64,000 nucleotides of DNA from JAUIAS01 sp030425395 (GCA_043553855.1 CP121336.1:2914001-2978000), one strand, 5' to 3'. Counted from the stretch's first letter, positions 18,413 to 27,379 are shown. The notes: generated by a model not told the origin, from the sequence alone. Numbers and translations: made by a program.

Positions 18413-19015
18413 TCAGAAGCGATGCACGTAGCCCACGTTCACAACGACAGGATCAATCTCGGCTGTGCCGATATAGGCCCCATTGAGGTAGGCATCGCTG
18501 TCGATGTCCATCCAACGCGCGTTGATCCGCAGGGCGGCCTTGTCGCTGATCGCGATGTCGGCACCCACCTGAAGCGCGATCCCGACAGAATCATCCAGCG
18601 ACAGCACACCCAGCGGCGAGGATTCTTCGAAGAAGGTGGTGTAGTTCAGGCCGACGCCCACGTAGGGGGTCAGGCTTCCGCTGGTGGCAAAGTGATAGTT
18701 CAGCGACAGGGTGGGCGGCAGTTGCTTGGTCGTGCCGGCATAGCCGCCGTTGATCCGGATATCATGCTCGAACGGCGTCGCGGCCAGCAATTCGATGCCC
18801 AGATTATCGCGGATGAAATATTCGCCTGTCAGGGTCAACTGCGTGTTGTCATCAATATCGGCGGCCCCGCCAGCCAAGGTTCCGTTGCCGGATTTCGGCA
18901 TTACCGCGCCAATTCCGATACCAAAGGTCCAGTCCCCCTGCGACTGGGCCAGAGCGGGCGTCGCGGCAAGTCCGAGAGCCGCGATCAGAAGAAGCGAAGT
19001 TGGTGTGCGTTTCAT
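18413..19015 (-). CDS. ompW: outer membrane protein, OmpW family
   Basis: A 200-residue precursor. It has a signal peptide (MKRTPTSLLL start, cleavage after ALA at residue 23) and then beta strands of an eight-stranded barrel. The family segments SLNYHF near 107 and TPYVGVGLNYTTFF near 119 are present, and the last residue is Phe, as outer membrane insertion requires. The open frame begins earlier, but the ATG at 19015 gives a proper signal peptide. OmpW-type porins carry small hydrophobic or osmotic solutes. An FNR-type box lies 59-72 bases upstream. It sits inside the leucine block on the opposite strand. Confidence 0.85.
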   Translation of the reverse strand: MKRTPTSLLLIAALGLAATPALAQSQGDWTFGIGIGAVMPKSGNGTLAGGAADIDDNTQLTLTGEYFIRDNLGIELLAATPFEHDIRINGGYAGTTKQLPPTLSLNYHFATSGSLTPYVGVGLNYTTFFEESSPLGVLSLDDSVGIALQVGADIAISDKAALRINARWMDIDSDAYLNGAYIGTAEIDPVVVNVGYVHRF

Positions 19016-19073
19016 GGTGTTACCTATGATTTTGAGTGTGCGCGGAGCATCGCACCAACCCGGCGCAGTCACA

Positions 19074-19087
19074 TTGATCGGGATCAA
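19074..19087. promoter_or_regulatory. FNR/FnrL-type binding site upstream of ompW
   Basis: TTGATCGGGATCAA is a perfect match to the FNR consensus TTGAT-N4-ATCAA. It lies 59-72 bases upstream of the ompW ATG and about 93 bases upstream of the divergent acyl-CoA ligase. In E. coli, ompW is known to respond to oxygen through FNR, which makes ompW the likely target. Confidence 0.7.
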
Positions 19088-19179
19088 TATCCGACCATGC
19101 CGCGATGCGGCATTCGGGCGCAGACAGGGTTGAGCGCACCGTGGCGCAAACGGCGTTGTCAGGCGGCGGAGGTGACGCC

Positions 19180-20703
19180 ATGACGCGCCGCTATCCCGGT
19201 TTGACGGCTGACGGAGAATGGGACGTTCCCGCGCGGCTCAACCTTGCCCGGCAATGTCTGGACCAGCCCGAAGGGCAGACCGCGATCATTGACATGACCG
19301 GGCCGGTGCGCCGCGATGTCAGCTTTGGCGAATTGACCGTAATGACCGACGCCATCGCGCGGGCTTTGCTGACACGGATCACGCCGGGCGACCGGGTCGG
19401 CGTCTTGCTGAGCCAATCGCCGTGGTGCGCAGCGGCCCATCTTGCCATCTGGAAAATAGGCGCAATTTCAGTGCCTTTGTTCAAACTCTTCAAGCATGAT
19501 GCCTTGGCCTCTCGGGTTGGCGATGCGGGCTGCGAGATCGTGCTGAGCGATGCCGAGGGCGCACAGCTTGTCGGGGATCTGGCCGAGGTCTGGATGGCGG
19601 CGGAGCTGGGGCAAGACGGCCCGCCGGTGCCGTTCGCTGACACCGGGCCGGATCTGCCCGCGGTGCTGATCTATACATCCGGGACCACCGGCGCACCCAA
19701 GGGGGCGCTGCATGGGCATCGCATCCTGACCGGGCATTTGCCCGGTGTCGCGGTCAGTCACGATCACCTTGGCCAGACCGGCGATGTGATCTGGACGCCC
19801 GCGGACTGGGCGTGGATCGGGGGCCTGTTTGATGTGCTGATGCCGGGGCTGGCGCTGGGCGTGCCGGTGGTGGCCGCGCGCATGGCCAAGTTCGACCCGG
19901 ACGGCGCTCGGGATCTGTGCGCGGCGGCAGGGGTGCGCAACGTGTTCTTTCCACCCACCGCGCTGCGGATGCTGAAGGCTGCAGGGACGACGATCTCCGG
20001 GCTGCGTTCCGTCGCCTCCGGAGGCGAGCCGCTGGGGGCAGAGATGCTCGACTGGGGGCGGCGGGCCTTTGGCCTGACGATCAACGAGTTTTACGGCCAG
20101 ACCGAATGCAACATGGTCGCGTCGAGCTGTGGCGTGGATTTTGCGCCGAGCCCCGGCTGCATCGGCAAACCGGTGCCCGGATTTGACATTGCGGTGATCG
20201 ACGGTGAGGGCAGGCCGACGAACGCAGAGGGCGACGTGGCTGTCCGGCGCGGGGCCGCGTCGATGATGCTCGGCTACTGGAACCGGCCCGAGGCAACCGC
20301 CGAAAAGTTTCGCGGCGAATGGATGGTGACCGGCGATCGCGGTATCTGGGAGGGTGATTACCTGCGCTTTGTCGGGCGCGAGGATGACGTGATCACGTCA
20401 TCGGGATATCGCATCGGCCCGGCAGAAATCGAGGATTGTCTGCTGACCCACCCGGACGTTGCGACCGTGGGTGTGGTGGGCAAACCTGATCCGCTGCGCA
20501 CCGAGATCGTAAAGGCCTATGTCGTCCTGAAAGAGGGCGCGCAGGCCACGCAGGACGATCTTAAGGTATGGGTTAAGGAACGTCTTGCAAGCTATTCTTA
20601 TCCCAGAGAAATCGCTTTTCTTGATGCCCTGCCGATGACGGTGACCGGCAAGGTGATCCGCAAGGAACTGAAGGCACGCGCGGCGGCGGAGGTGGGCGCA
20701 TGA
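19180..20703 (+). CDS. AMP-dependent acyl-CoA synthetase
   Basis: A 507-residue member of the ANL adenylating superfamily. It has the phosphate-binding loop IYTSGTTGAPKG at 164-175, NEFYGQTECN near 329, TGDRG near 413 and the C-terminal catalytic lysine in TVTGKVIRKEL near 490. It activates a carboxylic acid to its CoA thioester using ATP. The medium/short-chain acyl-CoA synthetase subgroup fits best. GGAGG sits seven bases before the chosen ATG. The stop overlaps the next gene as ATGA, so it belongs to the liu operon. It may feed isovalerate or another branched acid into the pathway (inference). Confidence 0.85.
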   Translation: MTRRYPGLTADGEWDVPARLNLARQCLDQPEGQTAIIDMTGPVRRDVSFGELTVMTDAIARALLTRITPGDRVGVLLSQSPWCAAAHLAIWKIGAISVPLFKLFKHDALASRVGDAGCEIVLSDAEGAQLVGDLAEVWMAAELGQDGPPVPFADTGPDLPAVLIYTSGTTGAPKGALHGHRILTGHLPGVAVSHDHLGQTGDVIWTPADWAWIGGLFDVLMPGLALGVPVVAARMAKFDPDGARDLCAAAGVRNVFFPPTALRMLKAAGTTISGLRSVASGGEPLGAEMLDWGRRAFGLTINEFYGQTECNMVASSCGVDFAPSPGCIGKPVPGFDIAVIDGEGRPTNAEGDVAVRRGAASMMLGYWNRPEATAEKFRGEWMVTGDRGIWEGDYLRFVGREDDVITSSGYRIGPAEIEDCLLTHPDVATVGVVGKPDPLRTEIVKAYVVLKEGAQATQDDLKVWVKERLASYSYPREIAFLDALPMTVTGKVIRKELKARAAAEVGA

Positions 20704-21068
20704 TCGGCCCGAATTCCGTTTTTGCCGATTTTCGATGCCCGTTTTGCCACGCTTTGCAATCGGCGCGGCGAATGTGGCGGGCGATGGGCAGCACTCGCGG
20801 AGCGGGCCACATCTTCCCACGCTGTGGGCATGAACTGCGCCTGTGTGACGCGGGGCTGCCGCGCTACCGGCTGCTGTGCGCGGTGGTGGCGCTGTCATCG
20901 GGTCTGTTCGGGATGTGGGGTGCCTCCCTGTTTCCCGGTTTGACGTTCATCAACCCCGCCGGGGTGGAAAAACTCAATTTCGCAGGATTTGTCGCCGTGA
21001 TGGTGCTTGTCGTGCTGCCCGCTGTGGGCGCTTGCCAGAGAATTTTGAAAGTGGAGATCGTGGAATGA
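20700..21068 (+). CDS. small membrane protein of unknown function in the liu operon
   Basis: 122 residues, no family recognised. The N-terminal soluble part has FRCPFCHA at 11-18 and a second Cys/His pair RCGHEL near 41, which could form a zinc ribbon with an incomplete ligand set. Two hydrophobic segments follow (about 55-78 and 92-110), suggesting two membrane passes. It is translationally coupled at both ends: ATGA with the acyl-CoA ligase and ATGA with mccB. That makes it very likely a real gene acting with this operon. Function unknown. Confidence 0.6.
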   Translation: MIGPNSVFADFRCPFCHALQSARRMWRAMGSTRGAGHIFPRCGHELRLCDAGLPRYRLLCAVVALSSGLFGMWGASLFPGLTFINPAGVEKLNFAGFVAVMVLVVLPAVGACQRILKVEIVE

Positions 21069-22669
21069 AACTCAAATCGCAGGTAATCCCGACCTCGGAA
21101 CAGTTCCGCCAGAACCGCGATGCGCATCTGGCCGCGATGGAGCAGATCGCCGAGGCCGCCGCGCTGGCCGCAGCCGGGGGCGGTGCGAAATCGCGTGAAC
21201 GGCATCTGTCGCGGGGCAAGATGCTGCCCCGCGACCGGGTGGCGAACCTGCTCGATCCCGGATCTCCGTTCCTTGAGATCGGGGCCACTGCGGCGCATGG
21301 CATGTATGGCGGTGCAGCCCCCTGCGCGGGCGTGATTGCGGGTATCGGTCAGGTGCATGGTCAGGAGGTCATGGTGGTGTGCAACGACGCCACGGTGAAG
21401 GGCGGCACCTATTACCCGATGTCGGTCAAGAAACACCTGCGCGCGCAGGAGATTGCCGAACAGAACAACCTTCCCTGTATCTATCTTGTGGACAGCGGCG
21501 GTGCCAACCTGCCCAATCAGGACGAAGTGTTCCCCGATCGTGATCACTTCGGACGCATCTTCTACAATCAGGCGAACATGTCGGCCAAGGGGATCCCGCA
21601 GATCGCCGTGGTGATGGGGTCATGTACGGCGGGCGGGGCCTATGTGCCGGCAATGTCGGATGTGACGATCATCGTGCGCGATCAGGGCACGATCTTTCTG
21701 GCCGGGCCGCCGCTGGTCAAGGCCGCGACCGGCGAGGTCGTCAGCGCAGAGGATCTGGGCGGTGGCGACGTGCACACCCGGCTGTCCGGTGTGGCCGATT
21801 ACCTTGCCGAGGACGACGCCCATGCGCTGGCCCTGGCGCGGCGCGCGGTCGGGTCGCTGAACCGGGCCAAACCCGCAACAGTGCAATGGCAAAGCCCCGA
21901 AGAGCCAGCCTATGATCCGGATGAAATCCTTGGTGTCGTGCCGGACAACCTGCGCACCCCCTACGACATCCGCGAGGTGATCGCGCGGGTGGTGGACGGA
22001 TCGCGGTTCGACGAATTCAAACCGCGCTTTGGTGAAACACTGGTCACCGGCTTTGCCCATGTGCGCGGGTGCCCGGTGGGCATCGTGGCCAATAACGGGG
22101 TGCTGTTTTCCGAGGCCGCCCAGAAAGGCGCGCATTTCATCGAGCTGTGTTCGCAGCGTGGCATTCCGCTGGTGTTCCTGCAAAACATCACCGGCTTCAT
22201 GGTCGGGCGCAAATATGAAAATGAAGGCATCGCGCGCCACGGGGCCAAGATGGTCACTGCGGTGGCCTGCACCCAGGTGCCCAAGATCACCATGCTGGTG
22301 GGCGGATCCTTCGGGGCGGGCAACTATGGCATGGCGGGGCGGGCCTATTCGCCACGCTTCTTGTGGACGTGGCCAAATTCGCGCATCTCGGTGATGGGCG
22401 GCGAACAGGCCGCAGGAGTACTCGCCACGGTAAAACGTGACGCCATCGAGCGCACCGGCGGCGCATGGTCTGCCGAGGAAGAGGCCGCGTTCAAGCGCCC
22501 CACCATCGACATGTTCGAAGAGCAATCGCACCCCCTCTACGCGGCGGCGCGGCTCTGGGACGACGGTATCGTCGACCCGCGCCGCACCCGCGATGTTCTG
22601 GCCCTGAGCCTGAGCGCCGCCCTGAACGCGCCGATCCGCGAAACCCGCTTTGGCGTGTTCCGGATGTAG
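21065..22669 (+). CDS. mccB: 3-methylcrotonyl-CoA carboxylase beta (carboxyltransferase) subunit
   Basis: A 534-residue carboxyltransferase of the acetyl/propionyl/methylcrotonyl-CoA carboxylase type. Two crotonase-like halves are visible. Conserved parts are SGGANLPNQDEVFPD near 164, GSCTAGGAYVPAMSD near 195, and GGSFGAGNYGMAGRAYSPRF near 413, all typical of MccB. It transfers CO2 from biotin on MccA to 3-methylcrotonyl-CoA. The start at 21065 overlaps the previous stop (ATGA). The mccA gene follows after a 163-base gap filled with repeats. Confidence 0.94.
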   Translation: MKLKSQVIPTSEQFRQNRDAHLAAMEQIAEAAALAAAGGGAKSRERHLSRGKMLPRDRVANLLDPGSPFLEIGATAAHGMYGGAAPCAGVIAGIGQVHGQEVMVVCNDATVKGGTYYPMSVKKHLRAQEIAEQNNLPCIYLVDSGGANLPNQDEVFPDRDHFGRIFYNQANMSAKGIPQIAVVMGSCTAGGAYVPAMSDVTIIVRDQGTIFLAGPPLVKAATGEVVSAEDLGGGDVHTRLSGVADYLAEDDAHALALARRAVGSLNRAKPATVQWQSPEEPAYDPDEILGVVPDNLRTPYDIREVIARVVDGSRFDEFKPRFGETLVTGFAHVRGCPVGIVANNGVLFSEAAQKGAHFIELCSQRGIPLVFLQNITGFMVGRKYENEGIARHGAKMVTAVACTQVPKITMLVGGSFGAGNYGMAGRAYSPRFLWTWPNSRISVMGGEQAAGVLATVKRDAIERTGGAWSAEEEAAFKRPTIDMFEEQSHPLYAAARLWDDGIVDPRRTRDVLALSLSAALNAPIRETRFGVFRM

Positions 22670-22711
22670 GCACCGCGCCACCGACCCGCCGCGCGGTTCG
22701 CGCCGCCGGAT

Positions 22712-22740
22712 TTGGGTATTTGAAACGAGAAAGAAGCAGC
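22712..22740 (+). repeat. dispersed 3'-intergenic repeat, copy 3
   Basis: The core GGGTATTTGAAACGAGAAAG, with all 29 bases identical to the inverted copy at 17046-17074. It starts 43 bases after the mccB stop codon. Confidence 0.75.
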
Positions 22741-22750
22741 ACGAAGCGCC

Positions 22751-22804
22751 CCTTTTTCTCTTGCTGGAAATATCCCCGGGGGTCCGGGGGCAGGCAGCCC
22801 CCGG
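22751..22804 (-). repeat. dispersed repeat copy 4 plus adjoining hairpin
   Basis: 22751-22780 is the inverted counterpart of copy 1 at 1622-1650. On the plus strand it is followed by a perfect 7-bp stem CCGGGGG/CCCCCGG (22784-22790 and 22798-22804). Copies 3 and 4 are therefore head to head between mccB and mccA, 10 bases apart. Confidence 0.6.
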
Positions 22805-22832
22805 TTCCACCCCTGCCAAGGAGACCTGAACC

Positions 22833-24770
22833 ATGTTCGACAAGATCCTGATCGCCAACCGCGGCGAAATCGCCTGCCGCGTGATCGAGACGGCCCGATC
22901 CATGGGGCTGCGCACGGTGGCCGTCTATTCCGACGCGGATGCGGGCGCAAAACATGTGGCCATGGCCGATGAAGCGGTGCACATTGGAGCATCGGCCCCC
23001 GCCGAGAGCTACCTTGTCGGTGCGCGCATCATTGATGCGGCGCGGTCCACCGGTGCGCAGGCCATCCATCCCGGATACGGGTTCCTGTCCGAAAACCCCG
23101 ATTTCGTTGAGGCCGTGGATGCCGCGGGACTGGTCTTTATCGGCCCGTCGGCCGAGGCGATCCGCAAGATGGGTCTCAAGGACGCGGCCAAGGCATTGAT
23201 GCAGGAGGCGGGGGTTCCCGTGGTGCCGGGGTATCATGGTGCCGGGCAGGACCCCGATCATCTGGCCGCAGAGGCGGAGAAGATCGGCTATCCGGTTCTG
23301 ATCAAGGCGGTCGCGGGTGGCGGTGGAAAGGGGATGCGCCTGGTCGAGACCCCCGAAGATTTCGCGGACGCGCTGGTCAGTGCCCAGGGTGAGGCGCGCA
23401 CCGCCTTTGGCAACGAGGCGGTGTTGATCGAAAAATACATCCAGCAGCCGCGCCACATCGAGGTGCAGGTGTTTGGCGACGGCACCCGCGCGGTGCATCT
23501 CTTTGAACGGGACTGTTCGCTTCAGCGGCGTCACCAGAAGGTGATCGAGGAAGCTCCGGCACCGGGCATGACCGACGAGGTCCGCGCCGCTATGGGGGCC
23601 GCCGCGGTGCGTGCTGCAGAGGCGATCGGCTACAGCGGGGCGGGAACCATCGAATTCATCGTAGATGCTTCGGAGGGGCTGCGCCGCGACGGTTTCTGGT
23701 TCATGGAAATGAATACGCGCCTTCAGGTCGAGCATCCCGTGACCGAGGCGATCACCGGTGTCGACCTTGTGGAATGGCAAATCCGCGTTGCGGCGGGTGA
23801 ACCCGTCCCGGCCCGCCAAGAGGATCTGAGCATCACTGGCCACGCCTTTGAGGCGCGTCTTTACGCCGAGGACGTGCCCAAGGGCTTCCTGCCCGCGACC
23901 GGGCGGCTTGCGCATTTGCGGTTTCCGGATGGAGCGCGGTCGGACAGCGGCGTGCGCGCCGGCGATGTCATCAGCCCCTGGTATGATCCGATGATCGCCA
24001 AGGTGATCACCCACGGTCCGACGCGCGCGGTGGCGTTGCGCCGCCTTGCCGATGCGCTGGCCACGACCGAGGTTGGCGGCACGGTGACCAATCTGGCGTT
24101 TCTGGGCGCTTTGGCGTGGCATCCGGGATTTGCTGCGGGCGATGTGGATACCGGCTTGATCGCGCGGGACATTGACGATCTGGTGATCCAGCCGCAGCCC
24201 GGTCTGCGGGATATCGCGGCGGCGGCGCTGGCCGTGGCGGCACCGGATGCGGGGGGGCTGACGGCTGGATTCACGCTTTGGTCACCATTGAACCGCAGCC
24301 TAACCCTGTCGCGGGATGACGAGGATTTGGGCGTGATCCTGCGTGTTGCCGGACCGGACCGCGTCGAGATCGAGCAGGCGGGTTTGACGCTTTCGCTTGA
24401 CCGACGGGGCGGGCGCTGGTGGGATGCGGCAGGGCCCTTGCCCAACGCCGTCGCGCGGGACGGGGCGGTTTATGTCTTTTCGCATTACGGGATGACCTTT
24501 GAGCTGGTCGATCCGCTGGAGCGGGCTGCGGGGGCTGCGGGCGACGGCAACCTTGTCGAAGCGCCGATGCCCGGTCTTGTAAAATCCGTGCTGGCGCAGG
24601 CCGGTCAGGTTGTCAGCGCCGGGGATCGTCTGGCCGTGCTGGAGGCGATGAAGATGGAACACGCCCTGTTGGCCGCGCGCGATGGGGTTGTCGCCGAGGT
24701 TCTGGTCACCGAGGGCGCACAGGTCGAGGCAGGCGCGCCATTGGTGCGGCTGGAGGAAGTGGACGGCTGA
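22833..24770 (+). CDS. mccA: 3-methylcrotonyl-CoA carboxylase alpha (biotin carboxylase/biotin carrier) subunit
   Basis: A 645-residue protein. It has an N-terminal biotin carboxylase domain (starts MFDKILIANRGEIACR; ATP-grasp loop AVAGGGGKGMRL near 160; ERDCSLQRRHQK near 225), a linker domain, and a C-terminal biotinyl domain with EAMKMEH whose biotin-accepting lysine is Lys607. It carboxylates biotin with ATP and bicarbonate and works with MccB. AAGGAG precedes the ATG. It needs BirA, encoded at 44.4 kb. mvaB follows 23 bases downstream. Confidence 0.94.
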   Translation: MFDKILIANRGEIACRVIETARSMGLRTVAVYSDADAGAKHVAMADEAVHIGASAPAESYLVGARIIDAARSTGAQAIHPGYGFLSENPDFVEAVDAAGLVFIGPSAEAIRKMGLKDAAKALMQEAGVPVVPGYHGAGQDPDHLAAEAEKIGYPVLIKAVAGGGGKGMRLVETPEDFADALVSAQGEARTAFGNEAVLIEKYIQQPRHIEVQVFGDGTRAVHLFERDCSLQRRHQKVIEEAPAPGMTDEVRAAMGAAAVRAAEAIGYSGAGTIEFIVDASEGLRRDGFWFMEMNTRLQVEHPVTEAITGVDLVEWQIRVAAGEPVPARQEDLSITGHAFEARLYAEDVPKGFLPATGRLAHLRFPDGARSDSGVRAGDVISPWYDPMIAKVITHGPTRAVALRRLADALATTEVGGTVTNLAFLGALAWHPGFAAGDVDTGLIARDIDDLVIQPQPGLRDIAAAALAVAAPDAGGLTAGFTLWSPLNRSLTLSRDDEDLGVILRVAGPDRVEIEQAGLTLSLDRRGGRWWDAAGPLPNAVARDGAVYVFSHYGMTFELVDPLERAAGAAGDGNLVEAPMPGLVKSVLAQAGQVVSAGDRLAVLEAMKMEHALLAARDGVVAEVLVTEGAQVEAGAPLVRLEEVDG

Positions 24771-24793
24771 GGCCGCAACGGGGAGGTGCCGGC

Positions 24794-25648
24794 ATGACCG
24801 GATTTGTCGAGATATTCGAGGTTGGCCCACGCGATGGGCTGCAAAACGAGAAACGCGAAATTCCGGTGGCCGAAAAGATCGCTCTGGTCGATTGCCTGAG
24901 CCGGGCGGGTTTTACCCGGATTGAATGCGCCTCGTTCGTCAGCCCCAAGTGGGTGCCCCAGATGGCGGGCAGCGCCGAGGTTCTGGCCGGGATAACCCGC
25001 GCGCCGGGGATCCGCTATGCGGCGCTGACGCCCAATATGCGCGGATTCGAGGATGCCCGCGCGGCGGGCGCGGGGGAAATCGCGATTTTCGGATCGGCGT
25101 CCGAAGGGTTTTCGCGTGCCAATATCAATGCGTCCATCGCGGAAAGCCTTGAGCGGTTCCGCCCCGTGGTCGAGGCCGCACGCCACATTGATCTGCCGGT
25201 GCGCGGTTATGTGTCTTGCGTGACCGATTGCCCCTATGACGGGCCGACGCCCCCCGAAAAGGTGGCCGAGGTCGCGGACGCGCTGTTTGCGATGGGATGC
25301 TATGAGATCAGCCTTGGCGATACGGTGGGGCAGGGCACGCCCGACGCCATCGCGCGGATGCTGATGAAGGTGCGCGACGTGGTGCCGGTTGGCCGGTTGG
25401 CGGGTCATTACCATGACACCAACGGGCGTGCGCTGGACAATATCGACACGTCGCTTGCTTTGGGCGTGCGGGTGTTCGACGCGGCGGTCGGAGGGCTTGG
25501 GGGCTGTCCCTATGCGCCCGGGGCTGCGGGCAATGTCGCGACCGAGGCCGTTGCCGATCATCTGGCGCGTCTGGGATATGACACGGGCCTTGATGCCGGA
25601 ATTCTGGAAGAGGCCGCGCAGATGGCGCGGGCCATGCGAGAGGGATAA
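24794..25648 (+). CDS. mvaB: hydroxymethylglutaryl-CoA lyase
   Basis: A 284-residue DRE-TIM metallolyase. It has the N-terminal EVGPRDGLQNE (9-19), with the metal-binding Asp and catalytic Arg. It also has HYHDTNGRALDN near 203 (metal-binding histidines) and the lyase signature Cys region GGLGGCPYAPGAAGNVATE near 234. It splits HMG-CoA into acetoacetate and acetyl-CoA, the last step of leucine catabolism. GGGGAGG precedes the ATG. liuC starts three bases after its stop. Confidence 0.95.
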   Translation: MTGFVEIFEVGPRDGLQNEKREIPVAEKIALVDCLSRAGFTRIECASFVSPKWVPQMAGSAEVLAGITRAPGIRYAALTPNMRGFEDARAAGAGEIAIFGSASEGFSRANINASIAESLERFRPVVEAARHIDLPVRGYVSCVTDCPYDGPTPPEKVAEVADALFAMGCYEISLGDTVGQGTPDAIARMLMKVRDVVPVGRLAGHYHDTNGRALDNIDTSLALGVRVFDAAVGGLGGCPYAPGAAGNVATEAVADHLARLGYDTGLDAGILEEAAQMARAMREG

Positions 25649-25651
25649 GCC

Positions 25652-26440
25652 ATGAGCTTCGAGACGATTTCGGTCACCTGCGATGCGCGCGGGGTGGCGA
25701 CGCTGATGCTGGACCGGGCGGACAAGCACAATGCGATGTCGGCGCAGATGCTGGCCGATCTGACGCAGGCCGCGGCGCAGCTGGGGGCGGATGATGCGGT
25801 GCGGGTGGTGATCCTGGCCGGGGCGGGGAAATCCTTTTGCGCGGGAGGCGATCTGGGCTGGATGCAGCAACAGATGGCGCTGTCCCCGGATGATCGCGCC
25901 CGCGAGGCGGGAAAGCTTGCGCATATGTTGCAGGCGCTCAACACATTGCCCAAGCCGCTGATCGGGGCTGTGCATGGCAATGCCTTTGGCGGTGGTGTGG
26001 GGATGGCCAGCGTGTGCGATATTGCCATCGGTGCGGACCATATCCGAATGGGGTTCACTGAAACCCGGCTTGGCATCATTCCCGCCACCATCGGGCCATA
26101 TGTTATCGCCCGGATGGGCGAGGGGCGCGCCCGGCGGGTTTTCATGAACGCGCGGTTGTTCAAGGCCGATGAGGCGGTTGACCTCGGTCTTCTGGCGCGT
26201 GCGGTGCCTGCGGATGATCTGGCCGAGGCGGTGGAGGCCGAGGTGGCCCCATATCTGTCCTGTGCGCCGGGGGCGGTGGCGGCGGCCAAGAAACTGGCCC
26301 GCGATCTGGGGCCGCGCATCGACGCGGACACGATCGACATGACCATTGGCGCGCTCAAGTCGCGCTGGGAGACCGAAGAGGCGCAAGAAGGCATTGGTGC
26401 CTTCTTTGATAAGCGCAAGGCGGCGTGGATGCCCACGTAG
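25652..26440 (+). CDS. liuC: enoyl-CoA hydratase/isomerase family, probable methylglutaconyl-CoA hydratase
   Basis: A 262-residue crotonase. AGAGKSFCAGGDLGWMQ near 53 and GNAFGGGVGMASVCD near 108 form the oxyanion hole. FTETRLGIIPATIGPYV near 132 holds the glutamate region. It hydrates 3-methylglutaconyl-CoA to HMG-CoA, filling the step between MccAB and MvaB. The role is inferred from position in the liu operon, since crotonases cannot be told apart by these motifs alone. Three bases after mvaB; last gene of the block. Confidence 0.87.
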   Translation: MSFETISVTCDARGVATLMLDRADKHNAMSAQMLADLTQAAAQLGADDAVRVVILAGAGKSFCAGGDLGWMQQQMALSPDDRAREAGKLAHMLQALNTLPKPLIGAVHGNAFGGGVGMASVCDIAIGADHIRMGFTETRLGIIPATIGPYVIARMGEGRARRVFMNARLFKADEAVDLGLLARAVPADDLAEAVEAEVAPYLSCAPGAVAAAKKLARDLGPRIDADTIDMTIGALKSRWETEEAQEGIGAFFDKRKAAWMPT

Positions 26441-26472
26441 GTGGATTTTGGCGCGTTGTTTTGCTATCCTTA

Positions 26473-26492
26473 CTTGCTCAGGGAGGAGCAAG
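26473..26492 (+). promoter_or_regulatory. hairpin enclosing the ribosome-binding site of the orphan gene
   Basis: CTTGCTC (26473-26479) pairs perfectly with GAGCAAG (26486-26492). The GGGAGGAG ribosome site lies in the loop and 3' arm, and the ATG follows at 26494. Folding would partly hide the ribosome site. Confidence 0.4.
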
Positions 26493-26493
26493 G

Positions 26494-27201
26494 ATGTCAA
26501 ACACGGACACGCCAAAAACGCTTTTCAAATGGAGCAAATGGTCTGGCGTGGGCAGTGTCCCGGATTTAGAGCCTCGCGCGCGAAACGTCACGATCACCGA
26601 AAGGGAGAAACCCGTAGACCTCGTGGCAGTGCCACCCGTCACGAAATACGGATCTCCGCGCTATGATTGTTTCATCTTCACCAGCGAGGATCCGAGGTCT
26701 GAGGCGGTGCACTTGTCCTATGGTATCCAGACCAGCGAAGGCGTGGTGGAGAAGGAGATTTCAATCACCACCTACGGGGCGGTCATTCCGATCCTCAACT
26801 GCACCCATGTGCGGGTTTGGGGGCAGTGGCACAACGAAGGACCAGAATGGATCCGGCCAACGCAGGTTTGGGCGATCTGGTATCCCGGCGGAACGCATGC
26901 GGCGAGCCTTCTGATTCCGTTTCGCGCCAGCGTGTATAACAGTCATGACCGGACAATCATGCCTCACGATGGGTTTTGGCGGCGCGGGTGCTTCTTTGTT
27001 TCCGAACTGGGCTGCGAGATACGGTCGTTGAAACACGAAGACTTCAAAGACACGTCACCGCAAAAGCAGCAGCAGCATGTCGCCGCCAATCCGACACAGG
27101 CATGGAAAACCAGCGGTTTCACCAGTCTTGAAGTCAAGGCGGACGCAGTCACCGGCCCTCGCAATACAGTCGTTTTGGGGGTTATGCAGTCGCGCAGGTG
27201 A
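26494..27201 (+). CDS. orphan protein of unknown function
   Basis: 235 residues, no family recognised. The strong GGGAGGAG site before the ATG at 26494 sets the start; the frame is open 23 codons earlier. It has no signal peptide and no membrane segments, is rich in aromatic residues (several Trp), and looks like a beta-rich soluble protein. Segments such as VRVWGQWHNEGP and QVWAIWYPGGTHAASLL suggest a beta-sandwich, but I cannot name a fold. Base composition is less G+C-rich than its neighbours. It is wedged between the liu block and the nuo operon, with its own leader hairpin. Possible horizontal acquisition. Confidence 0.6.
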   Translation: MSNTDTPKTLFKWSKWSGVGSVPDLEPRARNVTITEREKPVDLVAVPPVTKYGSPRYDCFIFTSEDPRSEAVHLSYGIQTSEGVVEKEISITTYGAVIPILNCTHVRVWGQWHNEGPEWIRPTQVWAIWYPGGTHAASLLIPFRASVYNSHDRTIMPHDGFWRRGCFFVSELGCEIRSLKHEDFKDTSPQKQQQHVAANPTQAWKTSGFTSLEVKADAVTGPRNTVVLGVMQSRR

Positions 27202-27379
27202 TCAAGCAGATAGCAAACGGCCTCATAAGATATTCATAAAGATGAATTTTTTATGTGATTCCATGGTAAAGGAAAGATTCCAACGCAAAATCCGCTGTCC
27301 GGTTCATCCATCTGACCAATTGCGTGATCACAATAGGAAAACTGCGGCATTCGGCCCGTTCTTTCCCCGATGCGCCCCG

